Part shown: in pieces, positions 32,161 to 35,523 of the stretch
Layout: each line of letters opens with the position of its first letter
Numbering within the stretch: the first letter of the stretch is position 1
Source: Clostridia bacterium DTU022
GTDB lineage: Bacteria > Bacillota > Dethiobacteria > DTU022
Direction: 5' to 3'
Length of the DNA stretch: 35,523 bases
Assembly (NCBI GenBank): GCA_001512835.1
Contig: LFRQ01000104.1
Coordinates: 70,993-106,515, forward strand
The notes under the pieces: model-generated
The model's database searches: none
What the model was told of the DNA's origin: nothing
Seen by the model: the letters and a program-made list of their open reading frames with translations, nothing else
Position numbers and translations under genes: made by a program

Positions 32161-32775
32161 ATGTTCATTATCGGTTTGACCGGGGGGATCGCCTCGGGGA
32201 AAAGCACCGTGGCCGGCATGCTCTCCGCCAAGGGGGCCCTGGTTATCTGCGCCGATCAAATCTCCCGGGAAGTGGTGGAGCCGGGCCGGCCGGCATGGCG
32301 GGAGCTGGTGGAGTGGCTGGGCCGGGAGATCCTGCAGGAGGACGGGACCATCGACCGCGCCCGCCTGGGGCAGATTGTTTTTCACGACCCGGCTGCCCGC
32401 CGGAAGCTGAATGCCATCGTCCATCCCCGGGTGGGGGAGGAAATCGCCGCCCGCACGGAGCGCCTCCGCCGGGAGAATCCCGGGGCGGTGCTGGTTTACG
32501 ACATCCCCCTGCTCATCGAGGCGGGGATGCAGGATTTGACGGACCTGGTGCTCCTGGTCTATGTAACCCCGGAGGTCCAGCTTAAGCGCTTGCAGGAGCG
32601 CGACGGGCTCAGCCGGGAGGAGGCCCTGGCCCGGATCCGTTCCCAGATGCCCCTGGAGAAGAAGCGGCAATATGCCCGGGTGATCATCGATAACAGCGGC
32701 ACCCTGGAAGAGACGGCTCGCCAGGTGGACCGCTTCTGGGAGAATCTCCAAGTCGAGCTTCAAGGGAGGCAGTAA
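32161..32775 (+). CDS. coaE: Dephospho-CoA kinase
   Basis: Last step of CoA synthesis, phosphorylating the ribose 3'-OH of dephospho-CoA. 204 residues: P-loop G-L-T-G-G-I-A-S-G-K-S-T, D-Q-I-S-R, H-P-R-V and D-I-P-L-L-I-E-A-G, and a lid with R-S-Q-M-P. ATG after GGGAG, close behind repeat copy B. Complements coaBC at 11890 in the same window. Confidence 0.96.
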   Translation: MFIIGLTGGIASGKSTVAGMLSAKGALVICADQISREVVEPGRPAWRELVEWLGREILQEDGTIDRARLGQIVFHDPAARRKLNAIVHPRVGEEIAARTERLRRENPGAVLVYDIPLLIEAGMQDLTDLVLLVYVTPEVQLKRLQERDGLSREEALARIRSQMPLEKKRQYARVIIDNSGTLEETARQVDRFWENLQVELQGRQ

Positions 32776-32812
32776 GCCGCTGTTCAGGTCGTTTCTTTAC
32801 TTCACGGGATTT

Positions 32813-33340
32813 GTGCTGCTTCTGCTGTTGGCCATATACCTGTTAACCAGCCCGCTGCTGGGGAGACTTTTTTACCCGTTTCACTACCGGGAGCAGATCG
32901 AGGCTGCCGGGGAGAAGTACCGGGTGGACCCGCTGTTGATCGCCGCGCTGATCAAGGTGGAAAGCGGCTTTCGCCGGGAGGCTGTCTCCTCCCAGGGGGC
33001 CAGGGGCCTGATGCAGATTATGCCCGAAACGGCGGAGTGGGTGGCGGGAAAGATCGGCTACCGGGATTTTTCCCCCGAGCTGCTGTTCCAGCCCGAAATT
33101 AACATCGAGCTGGGCACCTACTACCTGGCCGACCTGCTGCAGCTTTTCCAGGGCAACCGGGTTGTGGCCCTGGCCGCCTATAACGGGGGCCGGGGGAAGG
33201 TGGGCCGGTGGCTGGAGGAAGGGGTCTGGGACGGCCGCCTGGAGAACCTGGAGCAGATCCCCTACCGGGAGACGCGGGATTTTGTCTACCGGGTTCTACA
33301 AGCCTATGCCAGGTACCGGCAGTACTATGGAAACCGTTAA
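32813..33340 (+). CDS. Membrane-anchored lytic transglycosylase (SLT domain)
   Basis: Cleaves the glycan strands of peptidoglycan. An N-terminal signal anchor is followed by an SLT domain: catalytic Glu in I-K-V-E-S-G-F, then S-S-Q-G-A-R-G-L-M-Q-I-M-P-E-T and A-L-A-A-Y-N-G-G. The first standard start is GTG 32813 (175 residues), but it has no good ribosome binding site and removes the basic end of the signal anchor. AAGGGAGG at 32762-32769 instead points to CTG 32780, giving N-terminus F-R-S-F-L-Y-F. It directly follows coaE, as in other clostridia. Confidence 0.88.
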   Translation: MLLLLLAIYLLTSPLLGRLFYPFHYREQIEAAGEKYRVDPLLIAALIKVESGFRREAVSSQGARGLMQIMPETAEWVAGKIGYRDFSPELLFQPEINIELGTYYLADLLQLFQGNRVVALAAYNGGRGKVGRWLEEGVWDGRLENLEQIPYRETRDFVYRVLQAYARYRQYYGNR

Positions 33341-33413
33341 AGCGGCAAACTGGTGTCGCCGGGGCGGCTGAAAGAACGGCCCGGCCAGTTAAAGATAGAT
33401 AAGGAGGAAGAAG

Positions 33414-34418
33414 ATGCATACCGTAACGCTGATCAGGGGTGACGGCGTAGGCCCCGAACTGAGCGCCGCCACCCTGGCCGTAATCGAAGCAACGGGAGTT
33501 AAGATTCACTGGGAAGAGGTGGTGGCCGGGGAGGAGGCCTTGCAGCGCTTCGGCACCCCGCTGCCCCAGGAGGCTATCGATTCCATTCGCAAAAATGGCG
33601 TGGCCCTGAAGGGACCGATTACCACCCCCGTGGGCTCCGGTTTTCGCAGCGTAAACGTGGCCCTGCGCAAGGAACTGGATTTGTACGCCAACCTCAGGCC
33701 GGCCAAAAATTATCCCGGCATCCGGACCCCCTTCGGGGAGATCGACCTGGTGGTGGTCCGGGAGAATACCGAAGACTTGTATGCCGGGGTGGAGCATATG
33801 GTGGGGGAAGATGCCGCGGAGAGCATAAAGATTATCACCCGCCCCGCCTGTGAGCGGATTGTCCGCTTCGCTTTTGAATACGCCGTCAAGAACCGGCGCC
33901 GCAAAGTTACCGCGGTGCACAAGGCCAATATCATGAAGTTGACCGACGGACTCTTCCTGGAGACGGCCCGCCAAATAGCCCAGGAGTATCCCCAGGTGGA
34001 ATTTGAGGACCGAATTGTGGACAACATGGCCATGCAGTTGGTGCAGAAGCCCCAGCTTTACGATGTCCTGGTCATGCCCAACCTGTATGGCGACATTATC
34101 TCCGATCTCTGCGCCGGCCTGGTGGGTGGCCTGGGCGTGGCTCCCGGGGCCAACCTGGGCCGGGAGGCGGCCCTGTTCGAGCCCGTCCACGGCAGCGCCC
34201 CCAAGTATGCCGGCCAGAACCGGGTCAACCCCACCGCCATGATCCTCTCGGCGGTGATGATGCTGCGGCATATCGGGGAAGCAGAGGCTGCCGAACGGGT
34301 GGAGGCCGCCTTGTCCGCAGTCCTGGAAGAGGGGAAAGAGGTTACCTACGACCTGGGAGGGAGCGCCGGAACCATGGAGATGGCCCAGGCTATCGTCAGG
34401 CGGCTGAAGCAGCAGTAG
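33414..34418 (+). CDS. NAD-type isocitrate dehydrogenase (isocitrate/isopropylmalate family)
   Basis: Oxidative decarboxylation of isocitrate to 2-oxoglutarate. 334 residues, the short form typical of NAD-dependent enzymes. Substrate-binding block [21 protein letters not shown] with Ser and Asn favours isocitrate over isopropylmalate; [25 protein letters not shown] and H-G-S-A-P-K-Y follow. Homoisocitrate dehydrogenase is a possible alternative. ATG after AAGGAGG. Single gene followed by a terminator. Confidence 0.88.
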   Translation: MHTVTLIRGDGVGPELSAATLAVIEATGVKIHWEEVVAGEEALQRFGTPLPQEAIDSIRKNGVALKGPITTPVGSGFRSVNVALRKELDLYANLRPAKNYPGIRTPFGEIDLVVVRENTEDLYAGVEHMVGEDAAESIKIITRPACERIVRFAFEYAVKNRRRKVTAVHKANIMKLTDGLFLETARQIAQEYPQVEFEDRIVDNMAMQLVQKPQLYDVLVMPNLYGDIISDLCAGLVGGLGVAPGANLGREAALFEPVHGSAPKYAGQNRVNPTAMILSAVMMLRHIGEAEAAERVEAALSAVLEEGKEVTYDLGGSAGTMEMAQAIVRRLKQQ

Positions 34419-34453
34419 CCGGGCCCGCTTCCGGGCTCGCCCCCGGGTTTTTC
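34419..34453 (+). terminator. Intrinsic terminator after the isocitrate dehydrogenase gene
   Basis: CCGGG right after the stop codon pairs with CCCGG (34442-34446), with an inner CCCG-CTTC-CGGG hairpin, and is followed by TTTTTCT. The stem is broken by an asymmetric bulge, but the T run is clear. Confidence 0.55.
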
Positions 34454-34462
34454 TGCTTTAGC

Positions 34463-34506
34463 AGATATTCTCCTGCCGGCACAAGCCCGCCGGCAGGAGA
34501 ATATCT
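34463..34506. repeat. 18-bp perfect inverted repeat
   Basis: AGATATTCTCCTGCCGGC (34463-34480) and its exact complement (34489-34506) around an 8-base loop. No T run follows on either strand. It lies 12 bases beyond the stop codon of the minus-strand small gene. Its right arm contains AGGAG, seven bases before an ATG at 34507 whose frame is antisense to that gene. Confidence 0.7.
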
Positions 34507-34518
34507 ATGTACGCCGCC

Positions 34519-34725
34519 TTAGAACAAGGGCTTCTCTTCATCAAGAAAGAAATTGGGAGTCGCCTCCCGGGCCGGGCTTGCCTTTTTCTGCTTCTCCGCT
34601 TCTCCCGGAGAGAGATTGGGGGAGGCTGTCCCCAGTTCCCGGGCGATCTCCTCCCGGTACTTGGAAAGCTTGCGGCGATGGATATTGCGCTTCTGCGGCC
34701 GGTGTTTATTATATTTTTTGGCCAC
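34519..34725 (-). CDS. Small basic protein with a spore-protein-like motif
   Basis: 68 residues, GTG start at 34725 eight bases after a perfect AAGGAGG. The N-terminal half is very basic (M-A-K-K-Y-N-K-H-R-P-Q-K-R-N) and ends in Y-R-E-E-I-A-R-E-L-G, close to the first signature of alpha/beta small acid-soluble spore proteins (K-x-E-I-A-x-E-L-G). The second SASP signature is absent and the tail is hydrophilic, so it may be a divergent or truncated relative, or unrelated. The strong ribosome binding site makes the gene itself likely. Confidence 0.6.
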   Translation of the reverse strand: MAKKYNKHRPQKRNIHRRKLSKYREEIARELGTASPNLSPGEAEKQKKASPAREATPNFFLDEEKPLF

Positions 34726-34804
34726 CCCTGCGTCCTCCTTTCAAAGAAAATGGTCAATTTTATTTTCTCCCCTTCGGCGACTCTTATCCCCGCCGGTATA
34801 GCGG

Positions 34805-34810
34805 TATAAT
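34805..34810 (+). promoter_or_regulatory. TATAAT -10 element before the 46-residue membrane protein
   Basis: A perfect TATAAT 42 bases before the start codon, in the A+T-rich gap between divergent small genes. No clear -35 hexamer is seen at 16-18 bases. Confidence 0.4.
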
Positions 34811-34851
34811 TGCCCGGACTCTTCTACAAACTATAGAAGGGGTGAAATCCG

Positions 34852-34992
34852 ATGAACGACAAACTGGAAGAGAACAGGGTCCTTTCCCTGGGCCATGCGG
34901 CCATTAAATACGGAGCCTGGCTGATCGGCTTAATTGTCGTGCTCTTCTTTATGGCCCGCCACCTGTTCCCTTTTATTCAGGGACTGTTTTAG
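34852..34992 (+). CDS. Small single-pass membrane protein (46 residues)
   Basis: ATG after AAGGGGTG. A charged N-terminus (M-N-D-K-L-E-E-N-R) is followed by one membrane helix at ~20-36 (A-W-L-I-G-L-I-V-V-L-F-F-M-A) and an aromatic tail. Unknown function. The next small gene starts 43 bases downstream in the same direction, so the pair may be an operon. Confidence 0.55.
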   Translation: MNDKLEENRVLSLGHAAIKYGAWLIGLIVVLFFMARHLFPFIQGLF

Positions 34993-35035
34993 CCCGGGCG
35001 GACCGAAATGGTGAAAAGGGGGTGTACGGGAAGCC

Positions 35036-35212
35036 ATGACTACTTTTCATATCATTCATGTCATCGTGGGGCTCTGGCTGGCCCTGGTCAATTTTAGCGA
35101 TATTTTAAGTACCGAAGCCCTGGTTTGGAACAACTTCATTCTCGGGCTGGTGGTGGCAGCTTATAACCTTTACTACCTCTTTGCCAAGAGAAATGTTGAT
35201 GTGCACAGCTAG
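35036..35212 (+). CDS. Small membrane protein resembling an SPW-repeat unit (58 residues)
   Basis: ATG 35036 after a G-rich stretch (GGGGGTG and GGGA). Two hydrophobic segments, V-I-V-G-L-W-L-A-L-V near the start and F-I-L-G-L-V-V-A-A-Y after W-N-N. The pattern of H-x3-V-x2-G-L-W and W-N-N-x2-L-G resembles one SPW repeat (small two-helix membrane units), but without the S-P-W itself. Function unknown. Confidence 0.55.
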   Translation: MTTFHIIHVIVGLWLALVNFSDILSTEALVWNNFILGLVVAAYNLYYLFAKRNVDVHS

Positions 35213-35226
35213 CCGGCCCAGGCAGG

Positions 35227-35424
35227 CAAAGCCGAAGGGCGCCGATTGGCGCAGCGGAAAGGCATCGTTGGGCACTGCCCGAAAAAGCCCATGGACCCAG
35301 TTGGGCGACTTAGATCCCGGCGGGGAGATGCCGAAAGACGCTGCCAAGCCAAAAGGTGTTGATTGGTACCGCCGGGGGCGTGGAGCCGCCCTGCCAGGCC
35401 TGTCCCCGGCTGCAGAAGGTGTAA
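35227..35424 (+). ncRNA. Possible structured RNA with an imperfect internal repeat
   Basis: GCAGCG (35251-35256) pairs with CGCTGC (35339-35344), and GGCATC (35261-35266) with GATGCC (35327-35332). The two helices are separated by GAAA on one side and GAAAGA on the other. Small hairpins sit inside. A further 7-bp stem, GCCGGGG/CCCCGGC (35371-35377, 35404-35410), follows, then a strong terminator. I do not recognise a known riboswitch. A 21-base segment recurs 117 bases later with only transitions. An open frame crosses the element, so a coding explanation is not excluded. Confidence 0.4.
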
Positions 35425-35426
35425 AT

Positions 35427-35456
35427 GGGGCCTCTTCAACTAGAGGCCCCTTTTTT
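35427..35456 (+). terminator. Strong intrinsic terminator
   Basis: A perfect 9-bp stem, GGGGCCTCT and AGAGGCCCC, around a 6-base loop, followed by TTTTTT. It ends transcription of the preceding small genes or RNA element, or acts as a conditional terminator for genes beyond the window. Confidence 0.85.
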
Positions 35457-35461
35457 GGTTT

Positions 35462-35491
35462 TTGACAAAAACATTAAAATTACTTCATAAA
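35462..35491 (+). promoter_or_regulatory. Sigma-A promoter reading out of the window
   Basis: A perfect TTGACA (35462-35467) directly after the terminator, with CATAAA (35486-35491) 18 bases further on, in an A+T-rich stretch. The gene it serves lies beyond 35523. Confidence 0.5.
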
Positions 35492-35523
35492 AACTTGAAA
35501 AGCGGTGGGTAAAATTAAGCAGC

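Noticed and set aside
34507-34809. 100-codon plus-strand frame with AGGAG seven bases upstream.
   Set aside because: It is antisense to a small gene with a stronger ribosome binding site and a more protein-like sequence; its AGGAG is part of a perfect inverted repeat. Kept only as a note in the findings.
35361-35380. GATTGGTACCGCC resembles the T-box sequence (GGTGGNACCGCG).
   Set aside because: The consensus match is partial; I see no stem I, specifier loop or the complementary antiterminator partner, and the neighbouring repeat explains the similarity.
1-35523. CRISPR arrays, rRNA genes, tRNA genes, prophage or insertion-sequence transposase genes.
   Set aside because: Looked for on both strands; no regularly spaced repeats, no rRNA or convincing tRNA sequence and no transposase-like protein is present.

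Overview
The window is a stretch of chromosome from a G+C-rich, spore-forming member of the clostridial Firmicutes. The organism is inferred from gene content and order, not from a marker gene. Evidence: strong AGGAGG-type ribosome binding sites; sporulation-linked genes (a YteA-like zinc-finger protein, a SpoIIM-family protein, YtaF, a possible spore-protein-like small gene); the Firmicutes clusters yicC-remA-gmk-rpoZ-coaBC, priA-def-fmt-rsmB-prpC-prkC-rsgA-rpe and polA-mutM-ytaF-coaE. TTG start codons are unusually common. The first ~470 bases are clearly more A+T-rich than the rest.

Layout. 1-726: no convincing gene; A+T-rich DNA, a W-rich peptide remnant on the minus strand and a strong inverted repeat. 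727-3918: DUF5665-type membrane protein, YteA-like protein, then lspA-lgt-rluD (lipoprotein processing plus a pseudouridine synthase). 3931-5691 (minus): rqcH-type ribosome quality control factor. 5692-6179: repeat-rich non-coding leader. 6180-9782: 3-hydroxyacyl-CoA dehydrogenase and a Ca2+ P-type ATPase. 9818-13107: yicC-remA-gmk-rpoZ-coaBC behind a good sigma-A promoter, meeting a convergent SpoIIM-family gene. 13859-18880: priA-def-fmt-rsmB. 18933-23023: prpC-prkC-rsgA-rpe behind its own sigma-A promoter. 23039-26827: an FMN riboswitch and the full riboflavin operon ribD-ribE-ribBA-ribH. 26824-27792: two orphan small genes followed by about 400 bases of palindromes, a terminator and a fragment resembling ribB. 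27793-33340: polA-mutM-ytaF-coaE and a lytic transglycosylase. 33414-34418: NAD-type isocitrate dehydrogenase. 34419-35523: three small genes, an 18-bp perfect inverted repeat, a possible structured RNA ending in a strong terminator, and an outgoing promoter.

Most genes are housekeeping: translation start and ribosome quality (def, fmt, rsmB, rsgA, rqcH), phosphosignalling (prpC/prkC), CoA synthesis (coaBC, coaE), DNA replication and repair (priA, polA, mutM), flavin supply and envelope maturation. I see no CRISPR array, prophage, toxin-antitoxin or defence island. The material most worth a second look is non-coding: the palindrome cluster and ribB-like fragment before polA, the GTGCCAGGCAC repeat family at two sites, the element at 35227-35456, the alternative pairing after the FMN aptamer, and two genes whose ribosome binding sites point to non-standard start codons.
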